Source: a virus
DNA length: 35,326 nt
Virus record (IMG/VR): IMGVR_UViG_3300045912_000611
Coordinates: 1-35,326 of that record
Strand: one strand, 5' to 3'
Part shown: one piece after another, positions 30,162-35,326 of the stretch
Layout of the letters: each line of letters opens with the position of its first letter
How positions within the stretch are numbered: the first letter of the stretch is position 1
Notes under the pieces: generated by a model
What the model was told of the DNA's origin: nothing
Seen by the model: the letters and a program-made list of their open reading frames with translations, nothing else
Databases searched by the model: none
Translations under genes and position numbers: made by a program

Positions 30162-30185
30162 CCGTTTCGCGCTAGAATCTGGTAG
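30162..30185 (+). promoter_or_regulatory. Promoter-like element B, CGTTTCGCGCTAGAATC
   Basis: The core CCGTTTCGCGCTAGAATC with NGGTAG after it repeats element A at 6623-6646 with one mismatch at the N. TAGAAT lies at 30173-30178, 18 nt before the ATG of the next gene. It has no consensus -35. Confidence 0.5.
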
Positions 30186-30196
30186 GGAAACCGACC

Positions 30197-30409
30197 ATGT
30201 TGGCCGATCAGAACCTGTTGGCCCAAGTCCGCAAGTTGGGCCTGGGCGACAGCACCGAAGACCTGGTCGAACGCTACGAAACGGCCTGTTGGCTTTCGCG
30301 GGGCCGGTCTGCCGACCGGTCGGCCCACTGGCAGCGACTGGCCCGCGAGTTGGAGCGACAGTTGCGGCGGATCGTCCGGCCGAAGGTCGAGAACCGAATC
30401 GAGGCTTGA
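30197..30409 (+). CDS. Small basic helical protein downstream of element B
   Basis: The 70-residue protein reads 'DQNLLAQVRKLGLGDSTEDL' and then a basic helix 'HWQRLARELERQLRRIVRPK'. No family recognised. It begins 12 nt after element B and is followed by the cytochrome gene after 3 nt. Confidence 0.55.
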   Translation: MLADQNLLAQVRKLGLGDSTEDLVERYETACWLSRGRSADRSAHWQRLARELERQLRRIVRPKVENRIEA

Positions 30410-30412
30410 AAC

Positions 30413-31300
30413 ATGCGATACGTGCTACCGCTGGTCCTGCTGCTGGTCCTACCCGCCCCGGCCGAGGCCGGCCGCCGCTGTAATCGCACCTACCAGACGC
30501 TCCGCTCCAGTTATGGCTGGTCGGCGTCGCACGGGTGCTATGCGTGCCATCAGCCGCACGGCCAGAAGCAAGGCGTGTCGCAGATTCTTGGCGGCCTGGC
30601 GGCCAAGCAGAGCGAATACGCGGCCCTGTTGACCGGCCTGGAGCGGCTGGGGTTCCGCCAGACCAGCGCCAACTACGTGACCAGCGGCCAGTATGCCGAG
30701 AGTTACGGCCAAGCGGGCCAGAGCGTCTACGCGTCCGTGCCGCACATCGACGTGATGGCCCTGGGCCAGATGAGCAGCCGCCTGGCCAGTCAGGCCCAGG
30801 AGTTCGCCGGCCAGGCGACGCTCGGCGCGCAAGACCTAGTGGCCCAGGCCCAGCGGGTGGCGGAAATCCAGGCCACCGGCCAGGCGGCAGCGGCGGCCTT
30901 GCGAGCCGCGTCCGGCACGCCGCAGCCCAGCTTCCGCCAGTTCAGCTTCACGACCAAGATCGACCAGAGCGGCAACGTGACGGTCGAACCGCAGCAACCA
31001 GGCGTCGCGGCGCTCGGCTCGCCAGATGACGTGCTGGCCCAGGTCGATGCCGTCGTGCAGGCCAGGTGCGCCAAGTGCCACAACGCCAACGACCACAAGG
31101 GAGAACTGGACCTGACGGCGCTGCGCAGTTGGGCGCCGGCCCAGCAGGCCGAGACGCTGTGGGAATGCTACCGCCGCGTGACGGCCAGCGACCCCAAGGA
31201 GCGGATGCCGCAGCAGGCCGAGCCAATCCCGGCCGACGAATCGGCCGCGTTCGCCCTGGCGGCCGTGCGGCTACGGCAGGAGCGGCAGGGAGGCCAGTAA
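30413..31300 (+). CDS. Secreted two-heme cytochrome-c-like protein
   Basis: A clear signal peptide 'MRYVLPLVLLLVLPAPAEAG' leads the 295 residues. Two heme c motifs are visible: 'CYACH' (42-46) and 'CAKCH' (219-223). The second is followed by 'NANDHKGELDL' and later 'KERMPQQ' (Met265), which matches the planctomycete-type cytochrome pattern 'CxxCHn..dhkG.l.l...MP'. The middle (about 90-170) is Gln/Ala-rich and may be a coiled coil. With the signal it should reach the periplasm or cell surface and be matured by host cytochrome c maturation. Electron transfer or a structural role are both possible. Confidence 0.8.
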   Translation: MRYVLPLVLLLVLPAPAEAGRRCNRTYQTLRSSYGWSASHGCYACHQPHGQKQGVSQILGGLAAKQSEYAALLTGLERLGFRQTSANYVTSGQYAESYGQAGQSVYASVPHIDVMALGQMSSRLASQAQEFAGQATLGAQDLVAQAQRVAEIQATGQAAAAALRAASGTPQPSFRQFSFTTKIDQSGNVTVEPQQPGVAALGSPDDVLAQVDAVVQARCAKCHNANDHKGELDLTALRSWAPAQQAETLWECYRRVTASDPKERMPQQAEPIPADESAAFALAAVRLRQERQGGQ

Positions 31301-31301
31301 C

Positions 31302-31424
31302 GTGCCGGACCGCGACCATACAACTTTCGAGGCCGCCATCTGGTGTGCGGCGGCCGTCATGATCATCGCAGCCTGCGGTCTGGCGGGAACGATCCTGTTC
31401 CTGCAACTGCGGCTGCTCTTTTGA
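31302..31424 (+). CDS. 40-residue single-span membrane protein
   Basis: GTG 31302 has GGGAGG 8 nt upstream. The peptide has a polar start 'VPDRDHTTFEAAI' and one span 'AVMIIAACGLAGTILFLQL'. It ends 13 nt before the next gene, whose ribosome site begins in its stop codon. Confidence 0.5.
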   Translation: MPDRDHTTFEAAIWCAAAVMIIAACGLAGTILFLQLRLLF

Positions 31425-31437
31425 GGAGGACAGGAAC

Positions 31438-31764
31438 ATGAAACGCTTGGCTTTGGTGCTGGCCGCCGCGGCGCTCGTGTCGCTGGTGGCCGAAGAGGCG
31501 CTGGCACAGCGGGCTGTCGTGCGGAGTGGACCGCGACGGACAGCGGTTCGCGTCAATGCTCCGTTCGGAACGCAGGTCGCGGTGAACAGCGGCTTTCGCG
31601 GACGGCGGAATGCCGTCGTGGTGAATAGCTTCGGTTTTCCGGTCGCTGCTCATTCGTTCGTCGTGCCGCAGTTCGTGCCGGTGCCGGTCGGTGTGCAGTC
31701 GTTCGGCTACCAGAGCTTTGGCGCGTTCGGCGGCTTTGGCGGTTTCGGCGGCTGCGGCTACTGA
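31438..31764 (+). CDS. Secreted Gly/Phe-rich small protein
   Basis: The signal peptide 'MKRLALVLAAAALVSLVAEE' ends near 'ALAQ', which suggests cleavage at about residue 24. The mature 84 residues are beta-like and basic ('VVRSGPRRTAVRVNAP', 'AVNSGFRGRRNAVVVNSFG'), with a C-terminal tail of repeated 'FGGFGG' units ending CGY. Such tails are found in surface or adhesive proteins. A GAGGAGG-type ribosome site precedes the ATG. It is followed by a strong terminator. Confidence 0.6.
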   Translation: MKRLALVLAAAALVSLVAEEALAQRAVVRSGPRRTAVRVNAPFGTQVAVNSGFRGRRNAVVVNSFGFPVAAHSFVVPQFVPVPVGVQSFGYQSFGAFGGFGGFGGCGY

Positions 31765-31774
31765 TCCGTTGGGA

Positions 31775-31822
31775 CCGCGGCGGTCGGCGTGTCTCCGCCT
31801 AGCGCCGGCCGCCGCGTCTTTT
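31775..31822 (+). terminator. Intrinsic terminator after the secreted protein gene
   Basis: GCGGCGG (31777-31783) pairs with CCGCCGC (31809-31815), with an inner CGGC/GCCG extension, and GTCTTTT follows. It ends the transcript started by element B. Confidence 0.6.
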
Positions 31823-31841
31823 CCTTGGCCGGAGGTCCGTT

Positions 31842-32126
31842 GTGCCGCCTCCAGAGCGTTCGTCCCGCGCCGTGCGGGCGGCCCTGCTGTCCGACTTCAG
31901 CCGGGCCCGCCAAGTGCCGCGGCAGTGGCTCAGGCAACGCGGTCTGCTGGTGCGGCCGGACCGCACGGAGGGAACGGTCGAGTGCCTGTGCAACAAGCGG
32001 ACGCGGGCCGCGTTCGTCGTGCTGACAACTGGCCACCAGCGGTGGATCGTGACCGTGATGCGGATTCCAGGGCGGGCGGCCTACAAACGCCGACGACAGC
32101 GGAGGCGTGCCATCTATCGAGATTAG
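31842..32126 (+). CDS. Very basic small protein
   Basis: GTG 31842 follows GGAGG with 6-nt spacing. The 94 residues are highly basic: 'ALLSDFSRARQVPRQWLRQR', then strands with 'VECLCNKRTRAAFVVLTTGH' and an Arg-rich tail 'AAYKRRRQRRRAIYRD'. Nucleic-acid binding is likely by charge; no family recognised. Confidence 0.55.
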   Translation: MPPPERSSRAVRAALLSDFSRARQVPRQWLRQRGLLVRPDRTEGTVECLCNKRTRAAFVVLTTGHQRWIVTVMRIPGRAAYKRRRQRRRAIYRD

Positions 32127-32156
32127 CGGGCAGGTCTGGATCGTGCCGAGCGAGAC

Positions 32157-32627
32157 ATGGCCGCGCATGTCTGGGACACCATGAAACTGCTCTGGCTCAG
32201 CGCCCTGATTCTTGGATCGGGGCTCGGTATTTTTGGCGTGCTGCTCTCGGAGATCGACCCCGGTTGGGCGTCGGCGCTCCAGCAGCTCGGGATCGGGGGG
32301 GTGCTGCTCTTGTTTTTGCTGAGCGGCATCACGATCCTGGCGCGCTGGGCGTTGCCCAAGATCGACCTGTTGATCCAGGGGCACGTCGATCACCTCAAGA
32401 GCACGCAAGAGACGCAAAAGGAACTGGTGCAGATCGCCGGCGCCCAGGCCCGCACGTTGCGGCGATTCGAGCGGATCGCGGCCGACCAGTCGCAGCAACT
32501 GCGGACGCAGACCAAGTTGCTCGAGGATTTGGGCGACAAGATCGAAGAGAGCGGGCGGATCATCGTGGCGGCGGCCGACCGGGGCCGCGAGGCGAGCGTC
32601 AAGCAGGTGCTCGACAAGATCGAATAG
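32157..32627 (+). CDS. Two-span membrane protein with coiled coil, holin-like
   Basis: ATG 32157 gives 156 residues; ATG 32181 is an alternative start with the first span closer to the N-terminus. Two spans, 'LLWLSALILGSGLGIFGVLL' and 'IGGVLLLFLLSGITILARWA', are followed by about 95 charged residues with heptad-like Leu/Ile ('LKSTQETQKELVQIAGAQAR' and onward), probably a coiled coil. This layout is seen among phage holins and spanin-like or superinfection proteins. No endolysin is found nearby, so the role is uncertain. Confidence 0.55.
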   Translation: MAAHVWDTMKLLWLSALILGSGLGIFGVLLSEIDPGWASALQQLGIGGVLLLFLLSGITILARWALPKIDLLIQGHVDHLKSTQETQKELVQIAGAQARTLRRFERIAADQSQQLRTQTKLLEDLGDKIEESGRIIVAAADRGREASVKQVLDKIE

Positions 32628-32635
32628 GCATCTCT

Positions 32636-32658
32636 CATCCTCTGCGGCCTGGGGCCGC
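32636..32658. repeat. Hairpin repeat between convergent genes, copy 1
   Basis: TCATCCTCTGCGGCCTGG continues into GGCCGCG, so GCGGCC/GGCCGC can pair. A closely related copy starts at 33036 upstream of the minus gene. It may end transcription from both sides. Confidence 0.4.
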
Positions 32659-32665
32659 GAGCTAG

Positions 32666-33031
32666 TTAGGCGACGGCCGCCACTTCGTTTGCCTCACACC
32701 ACTTTTCGAGCGCGTCGAACAGCTTGCCGTCGATCACGTAGCGGAAATTGCCGCCCCGCGTCTTGAGGCTGGCATGGAACCACTCCGCACCGTCGCGCAT
32801 TACACGGTCGTAGTACACGTCACCGGCCTCGCCGCCGTAGACGGGCGAGGAGCCGAAGTCTCCGATGTAGTGCCGGCCACGGCAGCGCACGTAGCCGAAG
32901 GCGTAGGCGTACTCGCCTACCGTCCGGTCGTGTCCCCTGTCGATGGTATTCCGGTCCAGGATCACGTCCGCGCGGAAGGCCCCTCCGCAGCCTTGGATTT
33001 GCGCGTTGCGGATCAGCTCGAATCTGGCCAT
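32666..33031 (-). CDS. Hypothetical leftward early protein
   Basis: From ATG 33031 (AGGA 9 nt before) the product is 121 residues. It begins 'MARFELIRNAQIQGCGGAFR' and has a Tyr/Gly-rich middle, 'EYAYAFGYVRCRGRHYIGDF' and 'VYGGEAGDVYYDRVM', ending in a helical 'DGKLFDALEKWCEANEV'. No family recognised. It is the last gene of the leftward operon that starts at 34127. Confidence 0.6.
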   Translation of the reverse strand: MARFELIRNAQIQGCGGAFRADVILDRNTIDRGHDRTVGEYAYAFGYVRCRGRHYIGDFGSSPVYGGEAGDVYYDRVMRDGAEWFHASLKTRGGNFRYVIDGKLFDALEKWCEANEVAAVA

Positions 33032-33207
33032 CGTGTCATCCTCTGCGGCTTGGCCGCGGCTGCGACTTCCCCAGTCGCCGGGCGTGCGGGTCACTTGCCT
33101 CGCACCACCTCTCTGGTGCATCCGAGATCATCCGTCCAATGGTTCGAGCCCCCCGCGCCGCCCCAGCCCAGCCACGAGCCAGGCCAGGGACGGCGCGGGG
33201 TGAGAAG
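33032..33207 (-). other. Gap with hairpins between leftward genes
   Basis: The 176 nt contain the second copy of the TCATCCTCTGCGGC repeat (from 33036), a GCACCA/TGGTGC hairpin near 33102-33119, and a long CCCCGCGCCG/CGGCGCGGGG inverted repeat at about 33157-33202. A 31-codon minus frame (33036-33131) is too weak to call. The large hairpin may reduce read-through after the Csx16-like gene. Confidence 0.4.
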
Positions 33208-33720
33208 TCAGTGCATGTCGGCCGCGGAGAGCGAGCCCGAGCCCGGCGGGCCGTGGTCCAGGGTGTCGCGGATCACGCAGTACTGCCGGACGACGGCCCC
33301 GGCGGCGGTCATGTCCTCGGCGGTGTACTCCCGCCCGCGGGGCGCTTCGCCGGCGAACTCGACCGCCAGCACCGAGTGCGCCTCGGCGGCCAGGTGCAGC
33401 GGCAGATTGCCTGCTACCACGCGGCGCCGCACGTCATCGGCGCTCGCCTCGGCCCGGACGGGCGTACCGGGGTAGCGCGCCAGCAGCCAAGCGACGGTTG
33501 CCGGGTGGCGGGAGACGATCAGGTGGGGGACGGCCGGCCCCAGTCCCTTCGGGGTCGGTGTCGGGGTCGGGATCGGGTCATCTGTGGGCGGTCCGCCCGC
33601 CAACTCCATGACGCCGGCCTCGTAGTCGGCGACGAAGTCGTCGCGCTTCTCTTGGTCGCTGCGCGAGTCGGCCCCGAGGCCCGGCCGGTTGCGACCGGTG
33701 GTGAACATGTTTCGGCTCAT
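33208..33720 (-). CDS. Csx16-like protein, candidate phage ring nuclease
   Basis: ATG 33720 has GGAGA 6 nt upstream; 170 residues. A disordered N-terminus with a 'PTPTPTPKG' linker (about 51-59) precedes a domain at 66-150. Its landmarks are 'LIVSRHPATVAWL' (67-79), 'VVAGNLPLHLAAEA' (101-114), 'APRGREYTAEDM' (126-137) and 'GAVVRQYCV' (141-149). This follows the Csx16 (VVA1548) pattern VSRHPxxxxWL ... V.G.LP.HLAAE ... RGrE.s.e.M...GA...Y.V. Csx16 proteins belong to type III CRISPR loci and, as I recall, are ring nucleases acting on cyclic oligoadenylates. In a phage early operon such a domain could be an anti-CRISPR. Related phage forms may have other roles, so activity is inference. Confidence 0.75.
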   Translation of the reverse strand: MSRNMFTTGRNRPGLGADSRSDQEKRDDFVADYEAGVMELAGGPPTDDPIPTPTPTPKGLGPAVPHLIVSRHPATVAWLLARYPGTPVRAEASADDVRRRVVAGNLPLHLAAEAHSVLAVEFAGEAPRGREYTAEDMTAAGAVVRQYCVIRDTLDHGPPGSGSLSAADMH

Positions 33721-33872
33721 TACTTCTCTCCAGCGGAGGAGCGGCGTGGTGAGTCGCGCTCCAGGTTGGCGGCCCGCCAAGCGTCCGGCTGGCTGGCCGC
33801 GTAATCAGGTCAGTTCGCTCAACAGGCCCAGGCGACCAGCGGCTCCTCCGGGGCCGGACCGTTCGCCCGGGG

Positions 33873-34067
33873 TCAGGCACGCCAGCGATAATGCTGCCCG
33901 TTGCTTGCCAGGTAGTCGTCACACGACGACTTTCGCCCGTCGATGATCTCGCCCTCGATTTCTTCGATCACCGCCGCGGGGATGTCCCCGCGGGCGATTG
34001 GCCGCCAGTCATGGCCCTGCCCGCTGCGGTCCAGTTGAATTACATGGCCGAGGATGGTTTCGTCCAT
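33873..34067 (-). CDS. First gene of the leftward operon, small acidic protein
   Basis: ATG 34067 follows AAAGGAAG, a strong ribosome site, about 60 nt after the predicted leftward -10. The 64 residues read 'MDETILGHVIQLDRSGQGHD' and 'IPAAVIEEIEGEIIDGRKSS', ending in HYRWRA. No helix-turn-helix is evident, so it is not a normal Cro. Function unknown; its place suggests an early lytic or host-modifying role. Confidence 0.6.
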   Translation of the reverse strand: MDETILGHVIQLDRSGQGHDWRPIARGDIPAAVIEEIEGEIIDGRKSSCDDYLASNGQHYRWRA

Positions 34068-34126
34068 CGTTCTTCCTTTCTTTGTTTTTCTTTGGGGGCC
34101 GCGGCGTGCGTCCCATCTACCCCCTA

Positions 34127-34155
34127 ATATTATCCGCTTCGCCGGACAAAAGCAA
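34127..34155 (-). promoter_or_regulatory. Leftward early promoter
   Basis: On the minus strand TTGCTT (34155-34150), 17-nt spacer, TAATAT (34132-34127). The palindromic operator O1 fills the spacer. Confidence 0.65.
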
Positions 34156-34199
34156 TAGGTCTGTGGGGATTTTTTCCGAATATTTTCCGGCTTGCCGGA
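34133..34199. promoter_or_regulatory. Two palindromic operators of the immunity switch
   Basis: O2 at 34186-34199 is the perfect palindrome TCCGGCTTGCCGGA. O1 at 34133-34146 (TCCGCTTCGCCGGA) matches it at 11 of 14 positions. O1 lies in the leftward promoter spacer and O2 overlaps the rightward -35. Extra TCCG half-sites lie near 34176 and 34206. Confidence 0.6.
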
Positions 34200-34220
34200 T
34201 GCCCTTTCCGGGGCTATACT
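34192..34220 (+). promoter_or_regulatory. Repressor promoter giving a leaderless mRNA
   Basis: TTGCCG (34192-34197), 17-nt spacer, TATACT (34215-34220). The expected start, 7 nt past the -10, is the A of ATG 34227, so the mRNA should lack a leader. Confidence 0.65.
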
Positions 34221-34226
34221 TACGGC

Positions 34227-34496
34227 ATGAGTACCCAGCAAAAATCTCGCGGCCGGCCCTGCGGACCGGTGGCGCCGCGTAGTTTTGGGGCCCGCGTGCG
34301 GCGGGCGCGGCTGGCGGCGGGGCTGAGTCTGGCGGCCCTGGGGGAGGCCGCGGGGCTCTCCGACAGCACGCTCTCCTCGCTCGAGCGCGGCGAGGTCGAT
34401 CCGAAGCTCTCCACCTGCACCCGGCTGGCTGCGGCCCTGGGGCTACCGCTCGAGCGGCTGCTTGGCAGCTGGACTAAGGCTGGGAACGAGGCTTGA
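34227..34496 (+). CDS. XRE-family repressor of the immunity switch
   Basis: The 89-residue protein has an HTH_3 domain at about 19-80: 'FGARVRRARLAAGLSLAALG', 'AAGLSDSTLSSLERGEVDPK' (recognition helix) and 'LAAALGLPLERLLGSW'. No ribosome site precedes the ATG, in keeping with a leaderless message as for lambda cI. The divergent arrangement with operators between the genes marks it as the likely lysogeny repressor. There is no oligomerisation or protease domain, so induction would need another factor. Confidence 0.8.
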   Translation: MSTQQKSRGRPCGPVAPRSFGARVRRARLAAGLSLAALGEAAGLSDSTLSSLERGEVDPKLSTCTRLAAALGLPLERLLGSWTKAGNEA

Positions 34497-34650
34497 CTTC
34501 GCCTGCGATTCGCCCGTTTCGGTCCACGAGGTCGAGCGACCAGAGCAGCTCGTGGAGGTCTTCCAGCGTGCTCAGGCCCCCAGTGAGACGGGTGCCCCCA
34601 GGCCCAGGCACGGCGAATGTCGCCCAGTCTGCAACCAACTGACCGAGCAA
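34474..34650 (-). CDS. Possible small leftward gene, start and frame uncertain
   Basis: Reading leftward, a protein-like frame ends at 34474: 'LLGQLVADWATFAVPGPGGT', then 'RLTGGLSTLEDLHELLWSLD' and 'LVDRNGRIAGEVKPRSQP'. TTG 34650 gives 58 residues. Just upstream another frame carries 'GLSQIELAARRLSEDL' and stops at TGA, so a one-base shift may separate two halves of one gene. It overlaps the repressor gene tail by 23 nt. Treat as tentative. Confidence 0.35.
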   Translation of the reverse strand: MLGQLVADWATFAVPGPGGTRLTGGLSTLEDLHELLWSLDLVDRNGRIAGEVKPRSQP

Positions 34651-34737
34651 GGCGACTTTCTGCGGCCGGCGCTGGCGGTCAGAGATCCTCCGACAGCCGT
34701 CGCGCGGCTAGCTCGATCTGCGACAGGCCGCGGGCAG

Positions 34738-34756
34738 CGCCCCCCGCAGGGGGGCG
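34738..34756. terminator. Perfect 8-bp GC hairpin
   Basis: CGCCCCCC (34738-34745) and GGGGGGCG (34749-34756) pair around GCA. It lies just after the stop of the 34769 minus gene, but no U tract follows. Confidence 0.35.
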
Positions 34757-34768
34757 TTCGCCCGGGGT

Positions 34769-35152
34769 CTAGTCGATCTCCGGGAGCCCCTCGATCGTGA
34801 TCCCCAGGCGCTGCAGCACGACCGGGAAGCTGTAGACCCGCCAGCGACCCTCGATCTTGCGCCGAAATCCTGCGCCGGCCTTGACCGGCCGCCCCGTGAC
34901 CGCACAGGTGCCGTCGTAGAGGTTCTGCTCGTAGCCTGCCCCCAGGCCCTTTTCCCGGATTCTGCTCCAGGTATCGTAGTGGTACTGCGCCGCTTCGAGG
35001 CGCCGCACGGCCTCCGCGTAGTTGGGATTCGGCTCGGTCTCGCCGGTGCGCACCGGCAGCGTCTTAGCCGTCTGAGCGACGAGACGGCGATACGACTCGA
35101 GTCCCTTCTCCGTGATTCGTCTCAATTCGGCGTTTTGCTTGGTCGGGTTCAT
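34769..35152 (-). CDS. Hypothetical leftward protein
   Basis: The 127-residue protein starts at ATG 35152 with AAGGA upstream, about 30 nt after a near-consensus promoter. It has a helical start ('LRRITEKGLESYRRLVAQTA') and a beta-like C-terminus 'GTCAVTGRPVKAGAGFRRKI' and 'WRVYSFPVVLQRLGITIEGL'. The last part suggests a small domain that may bind ligand or nucleic acid, but no family was recognised. Confidence 0.6.
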   Translation of the reverse strand: MNPTKQNAELRRITEKGLESYRRLVAQTAKTLPVRTGETEPNPNYAEAVRRLEAAQYHYDTWSRIREKGLGAGYEQNLYDGTCAVTGRPVKAGAGFRRKIEGRWRVYSFPVVLQRLGITIEGLPEID

Positions 35153-35181
35153 TCGTCTCGTCCTTTCGTGCGCCCTCAGCT

Positions 35182-35209
35182 ATTATACACGGTACTTATC
35201 GACCGTCAA
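35182..35209 (-). promoter_or_regulatory. Near-consensus leftward promoter
   Basis: On the minus strand TTGACG (35209-35204), 16-nt spacer, TATAAT (35187-35182). It drives the 34769-35152 gene. Confidence 0.7.
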
Positions 35210-35217
35210 TAGCCGAG

Positions 35218-35230
35218 GGGAATAATTCCC
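35218..35230. promoter_or_regulatory. Palindrome upstream of the leftward promoter
   Basis: GGGAATAATTCCC is a perfect 13-bp palindrome 9 nt upstream of the -35. It may be an operator or activator site for this promoter. Confidence 0.35.
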
Positions 35231-35253
35231 GGGATATTTTTCCCCCAGCGGGA

Positions 35254-35326
35254 TCAGCCGACCACGGCCAGGGCCGGCTCGCTGGTCAGGCGGTACTCGC
35301 ACTTGACCGCGCCCCGGACAGCGGTT
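35254..35326 (-). CDS. 3' end of a leftward gene (partial)
   Basis: The frame is open from the right window edge to TGA at 35256-35254. The visible C-terminal residues are 'VRGAVKCEYRLTSEPALAVV' plus G. Too short to identify; GC-rich codon use matches its neighbours. Confidence 0.4.
   Translation of the reverse strand, partial: TAVRGAVKCEYRLTSEPALAVVG

Noticed and set aside
31691-32665. 324-codon plus frame through the terminator
   Set aside because: It runs across three genes with good starts and a terminator, and its own sequence is low-complexity.

Overview
The window reads as part of a temperate, long-tailed (siphovirus-like) phage or prophage of a high-GC bacterium. A planctomycete host is the best guess, because two genes encode c-type cytochrome proteins that look like planctomycete secreted cytochromes. 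That host assignment is inference. Packaging, portal and capsid genes are not in the window, and no integrase is visible. Nearly every gene boundary is an ATGA/GTGA overlap or a short gap, so long polycistronic transcripts are likely.

Region by region: 1-12562 (+) is the virion module. It holds a beta-helix protein, neck and tail-completion genes, an 876-residue barrel-like protein with three inserted beta repeats, a tail tube protein, a tail assembly chaperone with a -1 frame extension, a tape measure protein, and distal tail or baseplate proteins. 12425-12997 (-) is a cassette of three tiny membrane proteins. 13111-14550 holds a tRNA-Arg, a three-way-junction RNA candidate, two XRE-type regulators, a structured leader with an intrinsic terminator, and three recognisable sigma70-type promoters. 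14566-24848 (+) is the early DNA module: a phage CsrA, an apparently circularly permuted Cas4/RecB-like nuclease, a Sak4-like ATPase, an SSB, a LexA-type DNA-binding protein, a replication initiator with internal 15-bp repeats, an SF2/SNF2-type helicase interrupted by a 347-residue intein, a DNA methyltransferase and a small PD-(D/E)XK endonuclease.

24954-32627 (+) is an accessory block: an amphipathic protein, a divergent tRNA-Met, Cys-rich small proteins, a cytoplasmic subtilase, a phage sigma factor, two CxxCH cytochrome proteins, secreted and membrane proteins, and a holin-like coiled-coil protein. 32666-35326 is mostly leftward. It contains an immunity switch at 34127-34227, with divergent promoters, two palindromic operators and an apparently leaderless XRE repressor. 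The leftward operon from that switch encodes a Csx16-like protein, a candidate phage ring nuclease or type III anti-CRISPR.

How it may fit together: the switch chooses between repressor and leftward early genes. The early module replicates and recombines DNA and may retune host translation through CsrA. The phage sigma factor may fire promoters that carry a shared CGCTAGAATC element. All family assignments come from reading motifs by eye; no database search was run.
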